Of a DNA stretch of 64,000 nucleotides, positions 23,261-35,300 are shown piece by piece. The position numbers and the translations under genes were made by a program. Each line of letters opens with the position of its first letter. Positions within the stretch are counted from its first letter, which is position 1. The notes below the pieces were generated by a model. It made no database searches and had not been told where the DNA came from. It saw only the letters and a list, made by a program, of their open reading frames with translations. The DNA is from Antedon mediterranea (lineage: Eukaryota > Echinodermata > Crinoidea > Comatulida > Antedonidae). Location of the stretch: the NCBI RefSeq assembly GCF_964355755.1, contig NC_092679.1, positions 4,714,001 through 4,778,000 of the forward strand. The letters are read 5' to 3'.

Positions 23261-25937
23261 GTAGGTAATCCATGGACGGATCCCCATGGACAATATCCCA
23301 GCTAGATTGATGGTTCTAGGCTATAGCCTAGCTAGGCCTACCTAGTAGTAGTTAGGCTAGGCCTGGCCTACCTTATTAAGTTATTACATTAGTTAGGCTA
23401 GTAGGCCTACTAGGCTAGGTAGTACCTAGTAGGCCTACTAGCCTAGGCTAACCTAGAGGTAGGTCTAGGTCTCTCTAGAGACTAGGCCTAGGCTAGTCCA
23501 TGAAGGGGCCTACACTACAGCGTCGGCCTCTAGTATGATGAGTAGACCTCTCTTTCTTTGGAGAATCATCACGTCTGATAGACCAACAACACATTCTCCT
23601 CCGTTACTTTATTATTAGGCCTCACTCATGTTATGTTGTTTATAGGAATCTAGGCCTAATAATATTAATAAAAATAATATAATTTTTATTTGTCAGTCAG
23701 GCATAGAAAAAGAAATTCTAATCATTCATTTTATTTATAACTTTTGATGTTTTGTAGGTGACAATGGAAGCAATTTCCACTCGTGGATTCGTGATACTTT
23801 AGGAGAGGAGCTTTCTTTTCCACACCTGCAGGTTATTTACCCAACAGCGCCATCTCGGTAAATAGTTTGACAATGATCCAGGATATATCTGGAACCAACT
23901 TTTTTGAACACGAGTAAAAAATAAAAGGCCAAATCCAACCCTAGCACTATCCCCCGCACCCCCACCCTTTTTGTTGATGTCTATTTTTGGCAGACTATAA
24001 ATATTATATATTGTAGCGCTCTACCCATTAAAAAAATCCTGGATCCGTACCCCTGAAGGACTAAAATAAATGTTATTTTAATATAATAACATAATGTACT
24101 TTTGGACGGGGTTAACACTGATATGGCAAGATAATAATACTGTATTGTCCCATTGCCACTCCTGAGGACGATCAAAGCATATTGATCGAATCGTCGAGAA
24201 ACTCAACAGTTCTTTTCAGAACTAATACACGTAGTGTACCACAAACATTATATCAACAGAGATAATAATATCTTTACTTCTTATTATATTAAGGAATTAA
24301 AAGGTTCTGTTTTATAATTAGGCCCTACACATTATCAGGTGGTATGCTTAGTAATGTATGGTTCGATCGATATGCATTGGAATACGAAACACATGAAGAC
24401 ACGGACTCAATAAATCACATGACTGACGAGATAAGCAAACTTATACAAGATCAAGTAAACAAGGGTATACCAGAAAATCGCATCTTTTTAGGTAATTTTA
24501 CCTAAAACTCTCATATGTGGCAGGCGATGAGAAAGATGTTCATGCCAAAGTATAATGCACTTGTCAATTGTATGACCCCCGTGAGAGGTGCGTCATTTAC
24601 AAATACCTGTAATTACAAAAAACCTAGAAGGTACGTCACATCAATGAACAATGGTGTGTCAATGTCCGGCACTTTACCATAAAAACATGGTCACAGTGCG
24701 TCAAAATGGGTGTGTCATGGCCACCTAAATGTAAGTAACATTATTTACACACGGGTGCGTCATGGTATTTATAAGGTATGACGCACATTGGACAAATGAC
24801 GCACCTCTCCCGGGGGTCTTATAGTGGGTCATACAATTGACAAGTGCATAAATAAGACTCTCGGCAGCCAGAGAGAGAGAAATCATCAGTACCGGTACAC
24901 CTAAGGGATCCATCGGAATAGATGTAGTTCAATTTTATTAAAACATGACCGAGATCATGTTATATTGTTTTGAATTCGATTAAAGAAATGAAATAAAAAT
25001 GCATTAAATACAAGTCTTCTAGAGTGGTTTAGTAAGCTTTAGGTAGTGTTTAGCAAGTTCTCCATGTTAACTCTTATGCACACATACGCCTTAATATCCT
25101 GTCCAAAAGATGAGGCAATAAAGCGTGGTTCTCGCTAGCAACGCAACACAAGGACGTAACGCAACACAAGTGAATTGACCAATCACAAGCGATGGCTTAT
25201 TCGCTTGTGATTGCTAACTGTCTATAACTTCGCCTGTCATTGGTTAAAACGCTTGCGTTGCGTTTACGTCCTTGCGTTACGTTCTAGTGGGAACCAAGCT
25301 TAAGAAATTAGGATTTTCGCTGTACCGTATTGTATATATTAAATGGCGCGGTATTAATAAAACGTTTTTGCTGTTTTGTTTTTTTCATAGGTGGGTTTTC
25401 AATGGGTGGCTCTATGTCTCTTCATGTTGCGTTCAATCAACATACATCTATAGCTGGAGTTTTCACTTTATCGTCATATTTATATCAAGAATCTTTGGTT
25501 TATAAGGTTTGCATTAGTTTTAAACATTTAAAACAAAACAAAAGTGGTTTGTTGAAAAACCAATACGTGTAGTACCAATGTAATAATAAGGTTATATTGC
25601 ATGATAAAGCATATAACCTAATGAGCAAATTTCAAAATTGGATAGATTGCTTGGTGGGCATGTAGCTGCTTGTTTTATCAACGTTGAAATATTATATTTT
25701 TTACAGGCTTTACAAAAGCATAAAGGCCGTCTACCGCCATACTTTGCCTGCCATGGCGATGCTGATGACCTGGTGAAATACAGCTGGGGGAAATTAACAG
25801 TAGAGCGCCTTCAAGAGAAGTACAACATTCAAACAGAGTTCCACTCCATTCCTGGTTTAGACCATCAACTCCATCAAGGTTCAATTAAGAAACTAAAATC
25901 ATGGATTTTAAATATTTTACCTAATTCGGATTCTTAA
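23152..25937 (+). CDS. LYPLAL1: LYPLAL1: lysophospholipase-like 1, serine hydrolase, 5 exons
   Basis: A serine hydrolase of the acyl-protein thioesterase/carboxylesterase group, expected to cleave ester or thioester-linked short acyl chains in the cytosol. The five exons give 241 residues; the human protein is 237. Features in order: LLHGSGDNG near residue 32, which contributes to the oxyanion hole; VIYPTAP near 63; NVWFDRY; the nucleophile elbow GGFSMGG with Ser130; CHGDADDLV with Asp185; and GLDHQLH with His218. The triad Ser/Asp/His is complete. The start is fixed by the TISU element and by the absence of any signal peptide. All splice sites are GT/AG and phases agree. A family A MITE lies in the 3' UTR, and an AATAAA at 26296 is the likely poly(A) signal. 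TTLL5 lies upstream in the opposite direction. Confidence 0.94.
23758..23857 (+). CDS. LYPLAL1: LYPLAL1 exon 2
   Basis: Encodes GDNGSNFHSWIRDTLGEELS then FPHLQVIYPTAPS. Acceptor TTTGTAG|GTGACA. Donor CTCG|GTAAAT, phase 2. Confidence 0.93.
24322..24491 (+). CDS. LYPLAL1: LYPLAL1 exon 3
   Basis: Encodes RPYTLSGGMLSNVWFDRYAL and a charged helix ending KGIPENRIFL. Acceptor ATAATTAG|GCCCTA. Donor TTTAG|GTAATT, phase 1. Confidence 0.93.
24551..24850. mobile_element. Inverted-repeat element in LYPLAL1 intron 3
   Basis: GCACTTGTCAATTGTATGAC near the left end is repeated inverted as GTCATACAATTGACAAGTGC at the right end. A second block, GAGAGGTGCGTCATTT/AAATGACGCACCTCTC, lies inward. A short extra segment interrupts the right arm. 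Confidence 0.75.
25119..25303. mobile_element. Inverted-repeat element, family F, copy 1
   Basis: The right end CTAGTGGGAACCAAGCTTAA mirrors the left AAGCGTGGTTCTCGCTAG. Inner arms with CGCAACACAAGGACGTAACG pair with GCGTTTACGTCCTTGCGTTA-like sequence. In LYPLAL1 intron 3; relatives at 31832 and 58826. Confidence 0.7.
25391..25506 (+). CDS. LYPLAL1: LYPLAL1 exon 4 (nucleophile Ser)
   Basis: Encodes GGFSMGGSMSLHVAFNQHTS then IAGVFTLSSYLYQESLVYK; Ser130 is in GFSMG. Acceptor TTTCATAG|GTGGG. Donor TATAAG|GTTTGC, phase 0. Confidence 0.95.
25707..25937 (+). CDS. LYPLAL1: LYPLAL1 exon 5 (Asp and His of the triad, stop)
   Basis: Starts ALQKHKGRLPPYFACHGDAD (Asp185 follows in HGDADDLV). It contains FHSIPGLDHQLH with His218 and ends LKSWILNILPNSDS before TAA at 25935-25937. 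Acceptor TTTTACAG|GCTTTAC. Confidence 0.95.
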   Translation, partial: ALQKHKGRLPPYFACHGDADDLVKYSWGKLTVERLQEKYNIQTEFHSIPGLDHQLHQGSIKKLKSWILNILPNSDS

Positions 25938-25992
25938 ATCACACTGATGCATGTATAAGCCCATCCTTTGGTATAAGCCCACCATGGAGTAT

Positions 25993-26115
25993 AAGGCTCT
26001 GCCTACACTGTCAAACTAATAAAAAGTATGATGTACCCAAATATGGTAGTGATATGACATCATCATGTTCATATATGGGCACATCACATTTCTTTGTCAC
26101 GTCAAGTTTCAGTGT
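25993..26115. mobile_element. Foldback MITE, family A, copy 8, in the LYPLAL1 3' UTR
   Basis: Left part GGCTCTGCCTACACTGTCAA and centre ATATGGTAGTGATATGACAT are clear; the right end is eroded. It lies between the stop codon and the likely poly(A) signal, so it is probably transcribed. Confidence 0.7.
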
Positions 26116-26295
26116 GGGAAATTCGTACTACAGTATTATAGAAATATTAGAAAATTATTATATATTGTGCATGTATGTCAAATGTAGTTGAAAAATACTA
26201 AAGTATTATTGTACATAACTTATTAACCAGATAGTTGATGAGTCAAGTAGTTATATATATGGTGGATATATTTTTACATGTATGTATCTGAACAA

Positions 26296-26301
26296 AATAA
26301 A
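26296..26301 (+). terminator. Likely LYPLAL1 poly(A) signal AATAAA
   Basis: An AATAAA hexamer 360 bp after the stop, followed by T/G-rich sequence (TTTGTTATATTTGTGTATAG). Confidence 0.45.
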
Positions 26302-28543
26302 TAGGTAAAAATTTGTTATATTTGTGTATAGTCTTTGTCTGTGCATTTAGGCCAACTTTCTTACGCTTTAAAACCTTCAATTATATACTGCAGAACCTCT
26401 ATTAAGGGGACATCTTTCTGTTTCATGTGTATGTGAATTCTGTAATATGATTGGTCAATCAGAAAATTAATACGATACAGTTGAGCTATCGCGATAGCAG
26501 TTAGGCCTAGCTATATTAACTGAAGAGATCAAAATCGTTGCGCCTGGCTTCTTCTTAAATTCAGCAAATATCTACGTTGTGGTTCCATGATCCATTCGGC
26601 CTCCAGAACATAGATATTTCCTGTATTCTGTGAAAGCGCAAGGTGTAAATTATATTATATTAGTTCATATAAAACAACAAGAAATACATGTACTAGTGGT
26701 TAGCTTGACATTGCAATATTTATTCAGTAGGATAGAGAAGCTGTGGATGCAATAACCCAGTACACCATACTTTAGTACTAAAAATATCACACTGACATAC
26801 AATAACGAAGTGCTGGCCTTCTTTTGGAATTGTATAAAAAACCTCCAGTGCTAGCGAGGCATCGACATAATACATTGAAAATAATCATAACTTTATAAAA
26901 TTAAAAACTATAAAATGAAAAACAATTTCTAAAATCAATCCCACAGTATTACGTGATATTGTGATATTAGAACTGAACTTACCAGATATTCTATGCGAAT
27001 TATAAATTTCATTTACAAAACAAGTCTATATAGCTAAGCTAAGGCCACTGGTATTGGGTGGTTCACACTCGAGCCGAGTGGTGCTTCAGATGTGTACCAT
27101 CCCTATGATCTAGAATGTTTTCACTAACAGTAACATTAACTATTCAGTTTCCCGACATTGGCAGTGTCTGTAAAACACATATTTTGTGACTCTACACATA
27201 TTATGGTGTGAAATATCGTTATCACATTTAACTTACAAGAAATTGTACAAGTACCACTGAGTTTTTTTTTTCTGAGTATAAGAAGCTACATTTAAGTATA
27301 AAGTACTGACATATGCAATTAGATGACCGCGAACATACATGAATAGGAGAAGAACTTTTAAAACTAAAATTTAACAACGGAACTAAATCAAAATGGAGAA
27401 ACTGGATTTGGTTTTTAAATTTCTAATATTTTGTATTCAACCCACCCTTCCTGAAATATAATATCATAAAAAAGTGTTCTTCGATTGCCCAACTTTAATG
27501 ACCAGAAACAGTTAAAAAAATCAATTTTTACAATAAAAAAGAAAAAAAATTCAAGTGCATACATATAAATAAGTATGGAAACAGGGATGAGATGCATATT
27601 TTCGTCAAACACGAAAGCGTCTTTCGTTTAGCTTCCACAAACCCCTTTATATGCTAAATTATTATTATAAAATGTTTATTATTTTACTGTGTATTGTAAT
27701 GGTTAATAAAACCTATTTTTAGTGTGAACATTTCCAAAACATAAGCCCAAGTATTACATGTGCGCTGTTTTAGTGACCAGGAAATTTCTTAACTTAGAGG
27801 TTGTAAGTTATCCATTACCGTGAACAAATCAGAGTAAAATAAATTTAATCCTTGACCCAATAATTTTTTTACGTTTCGGCAAAATCACAAAATATACAAA
27901 CTAGTTTTATTTATAATCTTACAAAAAGTGGGGATTAAAATCTAAGCACAGATATTGATACAAAACAAGTTGATGGGCAATAAGGCGTATTGTGGTTCAA
28001 ATATCGTTACAAGGATCTCACTACATTCAAACCATTGTTACCAATACGCCGATCATTTTAGATGGGGGGTGGGGGAGAGTACCCCAATAAATTTGCAAAG
28101 CATAAAAAAAATTCCTAAAACCGGGGTTCTGAGATGCAAAGTTGCTAGAATGTATTAGTATGCGCCGAAAAATGGAGAACACCCCCTTTTCTCAAAATGT
28201 AGGTCCCCGTTCCCATCCCAGGATCTTCGCTAGTGGGAATACACTTAATCCTCATTTTCAAACAAACAAAAATATTTTACTTCTGTGCTATACTATGTAC
28301 AAGGTGAAAGTGTAAGGCAGATATTAAATTAAAAAACAAAATGGATACAGTAACTCCTAAACTGATGTAACAAATATTGCAAGAAATCACTCAAAAAATG
28401 TACAAAAACAATAATAAGTGTCATTTTAGTACTAAAGAAAAACAACCATTAACTATAAGAAAAACCCTGTTTTCAGACAGCATAATGTACAACATTGGAT
28501 TTAAAGAAACATGATACTACAAATTGCTATACTAAAACTAATT

Positions 28544-28676
28544 TTATCTCATCTCAACATGCTGATAGGCAGGTCTAAAATAGCTATGCAGCAAGCGAGG
28601 TGCATCTGGGCCGTGTTGATGGTGGAGTGTATCGGTCAGTTGTTTACCTCCAATATTCACATCAATCTTGCCCATC
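28544..28676 (-). CDS. Possible terminal exon of unknown gene (weak)
   Basis: The block has higher GC content than its surroundings and stays open on the minus strand as MGKIDVNIGGKQLTDTLHHQ, continuing to LLHSYFRPAYQHVEMR and TAA. A TGTACAG|G acceptor is possible but lacks a pyrimidine tract. I do not recognise the peptide and found no partner exon. It could be untranslated or a repeat fragment. Confidence 0.2.
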
Positions 28677-28870
28677 CTGTACACCCCCATTTACCTTCAC
28701 GTTCAAATTCACTTACAGAAATATGTATGTGTCTATTAAATCTAATAAGCATATATACAATATTTTTTCGAAAACAAATTATTAATTTAAATATATTTGC
28801 TCTGGCATTGTACATATTCTCAACCCCGTTTAGTAATGAATCCCTTAAAAATCTTTTTGAAGATATTCTC

Positions 28871-28980
28871 AACCATCCAAATATGGTAGGCAACTATCTA
28901 AATATTGTAGTCAACCATCATCCAGATATGGTAGTTGATTATCCAAATATGGTAGTCAGCCATTCAAATTTGGTAGTCCT
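28871..28980. repeat. Short tandem repeat, ~21-24 bp period, 5 units
   Basis: Variants of CCATCCAAATATGGTAGTC recur five times. The wording is close to the CCAAATATGGTAGTGATAT centre of family A MITEs, so it may derive from one. Confidence 0.6.
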
Positions 28981-29852
28981 TAAAAGGAAAGTCATTTATC
29001 TACGTCTGATATTAAATACATGAATTCTCCGCAAGCTACCTAAAACCTAGTGCAATCCAATCATTACGTCAACAATTATAATAAGGCTTAGATTATACAT
29101 ACGATCTATTTGCAATCTTATAAGATATAAGGAGAATTAGTTATTTTAAGAAGCCATATCCAAAAATAAATCAGCAGATATGAACAAAGTTGATACATAT
29201 TCAAGCAGTTAGGTAGCTGACAACCTAAGCAGATTTCCAACATCCTTTGTGAGATTATTACTTGCAAAAAAGTGGTAAGCAAAACGTGGAAAAACTGTCA
29301 GGAGCCAAATGATATAATACAGTGAAGACAGGACACATAGATGTTTACTTCTAATGGATCGCTTCGAGAATTAAACAACATTTGTTGCGCCGCCACTGAA
29401 AAAAAAAGGAATTTATTATTAGAATAATAATTTATATAGGTTTATCTGTTACTATCACACATTTCTATAAAGCAGATAGTAAAGGTCGCAGCTATTAGAG
29501 GTCGCAGATTAAAGGTCACAGCATACAGTAGATTCAACTGATTGAGTTCAACAGTTTGAGAAATTTTGGCAATGATACGAATTACATAGTTGACATTATT
29601 AACTAGGAACCAATGAGTGTTGTAAATTAAGCAGAATTTAGTAGTTTTTTTCGGACAACACTATATTGACCTTTAAAACTTATATTAATAGTTAATTATT
29701 TATTAGTTTATAAGTAAACCATTTACTATTAAATTATTAAAAACAAGCAAAGCATCAATACACTGTACTGCAGGGAATATTTTCATTAACAAATTTTGCT
29801 AATTCAATATGAATTTGAGTACAAAACAGAGTTTTATCAGAGAAGAGAGAAT

Positions 29853-29993
29853 TAAGCTCTGTCTACACTATCAAACCAGTTTGGAAAAAAAAGTGTGATG
29901 TGCTCAAATATGGTAGTGATATACCTAAATATGGTAGTGATATGACATGTCCATATATGAGCACATCACATTTTTTTTATTCCATAAGGTTTA
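29853..29993. mobile_element. Foldback MITE, family A, copy 9
   Basis: A clear left end, CTCTGTCTACACTATCAAAC, and a doubled TATGGTAGTGATAT centre. The right end is partly lost. Preceded by AATTAAG. Confidence 0.75.
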
Positions 29994-31607
29994 TATTGCA
30001 TTTCTGGCTACGCCATTTGATAAATACACTGTATAATAGTATTGTGTAGCATTTGGCTATGCGAAAATCTTCCCTGTAGGTGCATGCATACAGTTTTATT
30101 AAAGCTCAAATACATTGGATTTAACATAAATAAGTTATGCACAATCTCCATATACACAGGACAAAAATCAAACATGTTTTCTAGTTTCACTTATTTCTAT
30201 AAACAATTAAATAAATGTCTAATTGTCTGTATTGTTAAAAAATAGCCAACAAAATAAATTAGTTGTTGCAGTTATATGGCTTGCTTCCAAATGTTTAATA
30301 AACCTTAACTACATTTTTGTACTTTTACAAATTATTTAAAATTAAAATAAAATATAAAAATAAATGTTTGGCGACAAAAACACTTTCACAGTACAACAAT
30401 TTTTTTTTCTACAATACAATTCAGTATAACTCTCCCAAAAACAAGCCTTCCTAGCCATAAGTTTGGCAAGGCCCACTATTGAAAATTTCGGGCAAGTCAA
30501 AATGTTTTGGGAAAGTTAACCGAGTAACAATTTACAAGCAAAACTAAGTGTAAACTTATCTTGTTTCAGGTTTTTTTTTTCTAAATCATAAAAATTATCA
30601 ATTTATAAATAATGTGAAAAAAAGTTAAAAAACCCAAATCGTATCACCAGCAAAGATTCACAAATTGAAAATATTATGAAATATGAACTTGAAAATCATA
30701 ATTACAACAGTAAATTTGGTATTCAAATTTTGGAGTGAAACTATTGCTTTTTTTTGTTGTTGAATTTCAATTTATGTATGTATATATAAATAAATAGAAA
30801 TTAATTGTAAATTAATGTTAATTGTGCAAGTATATATCTCAGATGATGAAAACAAAAAAACAGGAAATTCACTTAGAAAGTTATGACTTTCGTTCAATTT
30901 ATAAATATTTTCAGTGGGACAGAGAGAACAGTTACAAGAACAATTTGAAATAAATTGTATAATGAAATTCTACTTGATGTTCTAACCTTGTGTCTGGCTT
31001 TATCATTCTTGTGGTTTATTATACATTATAGCCACATAGTCATGGCTGACCTGTATGGCCGCCTAGGATATCAAGGAAGGCAAATTAAGTGATCGTTAGA
31101 GGTACATTGGGATTGGTTTTTAACAAAAATGTTTTACATAATTAACTCCAAATACCAGAAACACTTCTCTATGCTGGCACAATGTACCAAATTTGTTCCT
31201 AACGGTTAAAATCCATTATGAATAGGTTTTCCCAAGATTTTTTGTGACTGTATAGCAAATTTATTATATTGTTTGTAGATAATTTGTAAAATAATAGTTG
31301 TAGATAATCCAAACTAGAAAACAAAACATCTAAAATTCTTTCTTATAACTTTGTTAAAACTTAAGCTTTGATATTCATCTTATAATGCAAACAGGTTTAA
31401 TCATTAGGAAATTAGTACATGCCTTGTTATTTGAATAACTTATAACAATTTAATTATATTAGAATGTTCATGCCAAATGGTTTAAAATGTAATAATGATG
31501 GACCTAAAAAGATATAAACCATAATTTAGAAAATAAAGTTAAGTTAAGTTTGTTGACTATTGGGCATTTTTGTAAAACTCCACAGAATTCTCATTAAGAA
31601 TATGTTT

Positions 31608-31735
31608 AAAGCTCTGTCTACACTATAAAACTTTATATGACAAAATAATATGATGTGCCCATATATAATAGCATTACCATATTTGGGCACATCACTTTTT
31701 TTTTGTCAAACTAGTTTGATAGTGCACACAGAGCT
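31608..31735. mobile_element. Foldback MITE, family A, copy 10
   Basis: Left AAGCTCTGTCTACACTATAA and right GATAGTGCACACAGAGCTTA are inverted. TTAA-type flanks are seen on both sides. Downstream of the SLC6 stop codon. Confidence 0.75.
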
Positions 31736-31831
31736 TAAGTTGAATTGAATGGGAAATTGATACTAGTAGGATAAATTAGCAACATGCTGTTATAACTTGG
31801 CTTGGATCACGTGTTCTATTATTTTTAGCTA

Positions 31832-31919
31832 CTAAAGCTTGGTTCCCACTAGGACTCAACGTAAGCACAGTGTAAGCTATTTGTTCAATAGCTTGCTTTC
31901 TAGTGGGAACCAAGCTTAA
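31832..31919. mobile_element. Inverted-repeat element, family F, copy 2 (88 bp)
   Basis: AAGCTTGGTTCCCACTAG on the left and the exact complement CTAGTGGGAACCAAGCTTAA on the right, with internal GTAAGC and GCTTGC arms. Confidence 0.75.
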
Positions 31920-32150
31920 AGTAAGCACAATGAACAATGCAGGCATAAATAATAATCGGAGTACAATAAAACTTCTCAAAACCAAAAGGTCTTAAAATTC
32001 TTTCTTCCATTAGTTTTAATACATTTCGCACCAGACATTTTTATACCAGCACAAGTACAAGAATTTCATGTATTCAGAACACGATTGCTTTAAAGGTAGC
32101 ATACGGACTGAGATATTAAAAGCTAGCAATAATCTTGCTCCAAATGTAAC

Positions 32151-32318
32151 CTACTTCGTTCCATCTACAGCTTCTGGATATGATGGTGGCGGGGTGACGT
32201 TACCGGAGTTGATAATTGATATTGGAGGTTCACCCTTCTCGGCTCTGTTTTCAAGTCCAAATATTTCCTCATTCTTCTCTCTAGGTGGCAGTCTTGAGGT
32301 GGTTAAATACTTAAGACG
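32151..32318 (-). CDS. SLC6 exon 13: cytoplasmic C-tail with PPxY motif, stop
   Basis: Encodes [20 protein letters not shown], an acidic/Pro-rich stretch, then [15 protein letters not shown] and TAG at 32151-32153. PPSY (residues 629-632) fits the PPxY ligand of NEDD4-type WW domains. Acceptor TTCTACAG|CGTCTT. Confidence 0.92.
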   Translation of the reverse strand, partial: RLKYLTTSRLPPREKNEEIFGLENRAEKGEPPISIINSGNVTPPPSYPEAVDGTK

Positions 32319-35300
32319 CTGTAGAAGGAAAAAAAAAAGTTACATTATTAAATTAATCCATCCACTAGCTAAGTATTGTCCATCCACAGTTTATCTATTA
32401 ATATGTATCCTCATTAACATAACCACACCCTTTATATAAATATTCATATCTCCTCAACATAATTAACATAAATAAATCCATCAATGAATATACATATATT
32501 TAAATAACTGTATTTTCATTAAAATCTCATTTTTATTAACAATTATCATAATAAAAAAAACATACCCTTTATATAAATATTTAAATACATCCATCAATAA
32601 TTATATCTATATTTAAATAACTGCATTTTCATTAAAATCTTATTTATTATATCATGATAAAAACAAATGTTATATGTTATACCTCAGTGAATGTGCCTTC
32701 GGCTTGGTAGAATTGAATTCCGGCAATCAAAGGAACCATACACATGGATGTTACGGCCAGCATCCATCCAAACACGTACCCACCAGTAGGGTATCTGTAG
32801 GTCTCGTGAAACGACGTGTATTCAAGATGATTGTACTCGATCAAGCTGAACAAAAAGATACCCTGCAAGGCAACGAAAACGATATATTATAATGAGAGAG
32901 TTAACCTAATTTTGTTTAGGTTTTTTTTGTTATCAAACTTTGTTTAACGAGGGTGACTCATAACAGCCGAGGCTGACATGCATGAGGCCCTCAACACTTA
33001 TAAAACGAGAATGAATCCAATAAAAGAAAACATGAAAAAGAATGCCAAAAAAAAATTAGGAAAATAAATACATTTTTCTGACTGTTTTCCTTTATAGTTT
33101 TGAATTAGCTTTTTGCTTATTTTATTTTGTTGAATATTATTTGATATATCATATTATTATTCATTTAATCCTCATAAAAAATCTCATCAAATCAACTTAC
33201 AACTGCAAATAACGGAGTAAACAACATCCAGCAGATACGAAGCCAGTAACCTCTGACCCTAAAGCCGAGCATCTCCTCAAAATGATCCAAGAACCTATTG
33301 GGTCCTGAAATGAAGCAAAACAAATTACATTAAATTAATTAAATAATATAAAGTAGTATTGTTTGTTGTTATCGTATGTTTTTTTTTGTTTATTGATTTT
33401 CCACAAATAATACATCAAATATTTCTTTATAGATAATTAATTCATGTTTGTATTTGTCTGAATAAAGGGTTGGCCGTGTGTTCTTCCAAATGAGGGGTCT
33501 TAGTGGAGTTAAGAGTTATGTAATAAAAACTACTTACCATACACCCAACCAATAGCAATGGCTTCAAAGAACGCAATCCACAGCAAAGCAGAGCCACTGG
33601 CAGAATAGTAGTCAAATAATTGGAACACATACATTCCTCCCTACAAAAATAGAAACAATTGAACTAGGTTGTGTACTCAATGTTTAATAAAAAAATACAA
33701 TTCATGCAGTACAGTTTTTTTTTAGGTCATTATACATTGTTTGTCAGTGTTAAGCTATATAAAGAAAGGGCTAGTGTGCACGAAAGCTCTGCTAATTTTT
33801 CTGGCTGTTTTACTTTATTTTTGGGATTTAGCTTTTTGCTTATTATATTTTGTATCTCCATTAACATCAAGCCACTGATACCCACAGCATTGTCATTTTT
33901 CAGTGCTTATCTTATTTTGTATCTTCATTGAGATCCAGCCACTGATACCCACAGCATTGTCATTTTTTCAGGAATTGCCTTTGGATTTATATGCAACATC
34001 TTTATATCTTTGCGTGGATGGGTTGTATGCATGTCACCATCAATAACAAGCCTAACAGCAAGCAATCAGGCCACATGCTAATAATTTTATCATGTATGCA
34101 TGTGTGTGTGATTGTTCATGTTCAAGGCCAAGGCAATTATACCTGCGTTATCACGTCATACTATTTAAAGGAACTTCCTGGCATTTAATGTTCTAAAGGA
34201 ATTTGTTCTGGTTTAGGCGAGATAGAACTGGTCTATTTCCACCTCAAGTGATTATAAAACGAAATGTCATTTTTTTATAGCGTACTTTGTTAATGTCACT
34301 TTCCTATTCTAATAAAATCAATTTTATTACAAATTCTATTAAATATCTAATACAACTTGAGTTTTGGTAACATTAGAGGGGATTTTATTAAATGCTCTAA
34401 CAGTCAAACAAACAAAATGACTCAATCAAAGCCAAATTGTTTAATATTTTAACTAGAAGGAGCCAAGCTTTTTAGGATTTCAGTCTAATTATTTAAGTAT
34501 TTTTGTCACCCTTTAGCACTTAGAATTTTGTATAGTTGTTAATTCTATTCATAATTCCGAAAACTTCCATTTTTTTTTATCAATACATATTATTTTAAAA
34601 TCAGGGAATATGTCAAATTTATTCTAACTGCAGCAACTAACTTCTGTTTAATCCTTTACATGTTTAGTTTTTATGCGATTATTCAGCCATTTTGGGTGAT
34701 CATACGCACCGTTTAATGCAGTAAATGCCACATTAAACTAAAATAATATGTTATTGCAGCAGAGTAATTTCGACCTGATCCCTTATCAACAAAATAAAAT
34801 TGTTGACATGATTTCTTATCAATAAAAAACTTTTGATATGATCCCTTATGAATAAAAAAAAAATGTTGGCATAAACCCTTATCAATAAAAAAAAAACTTT
34901 TGACACGAACCCTTATCAATAAAAAAAAATTTGACATGATTCTTTATCAATAAAATAAAAACTGTTCACTTACATATGAAACCATGGTAAGACCAATAAA
35001 GAAAGACCAAATGCACACGCCAAGAATAAACAGCTCTTTTCTGTGACCACGTCTGAGATAGTTTGGGAAGAGATCAACTATTGCAGTCACCAGGCCTTCT
35101 ACTCCCACAAACTAAAAAAAAACAACCAGAAAACAAAAAATTAAATATGAAAAATTATAAGGGTACTGTAGAATATAAAATGAAAAAGTGAATAGAACTC
35201 TGGAGAATTAGAAATTAGGAAGAAAAAAATTGAGGAATGTTTAATAAAAAAAATAATTATATGAGCGGTAGCGGACTCATTTGAGTTACAGCGATGTATT

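Larger units (their letters stand above)
26302..32150. other. Intergenic region between convergent LYPLAL1 and SLC6 genes
   Basis: Mostly AT-rich sequence with repeats: a ~22 bp tandem at 28871-28980, family A MITEs at 29853 and 31608, and a family F element at 31832. Two possible minus-strand terminal exons (28544-28676 and near 29395) are weak. No recognised gene. Confidence 0.5.

Noticed and set aside
28511-29023. 170-codon plus-strand ORF
   Set aside because: Peptide has no family resemblance, runs across a short tandem repeat and lacks splice or promoter evidence.
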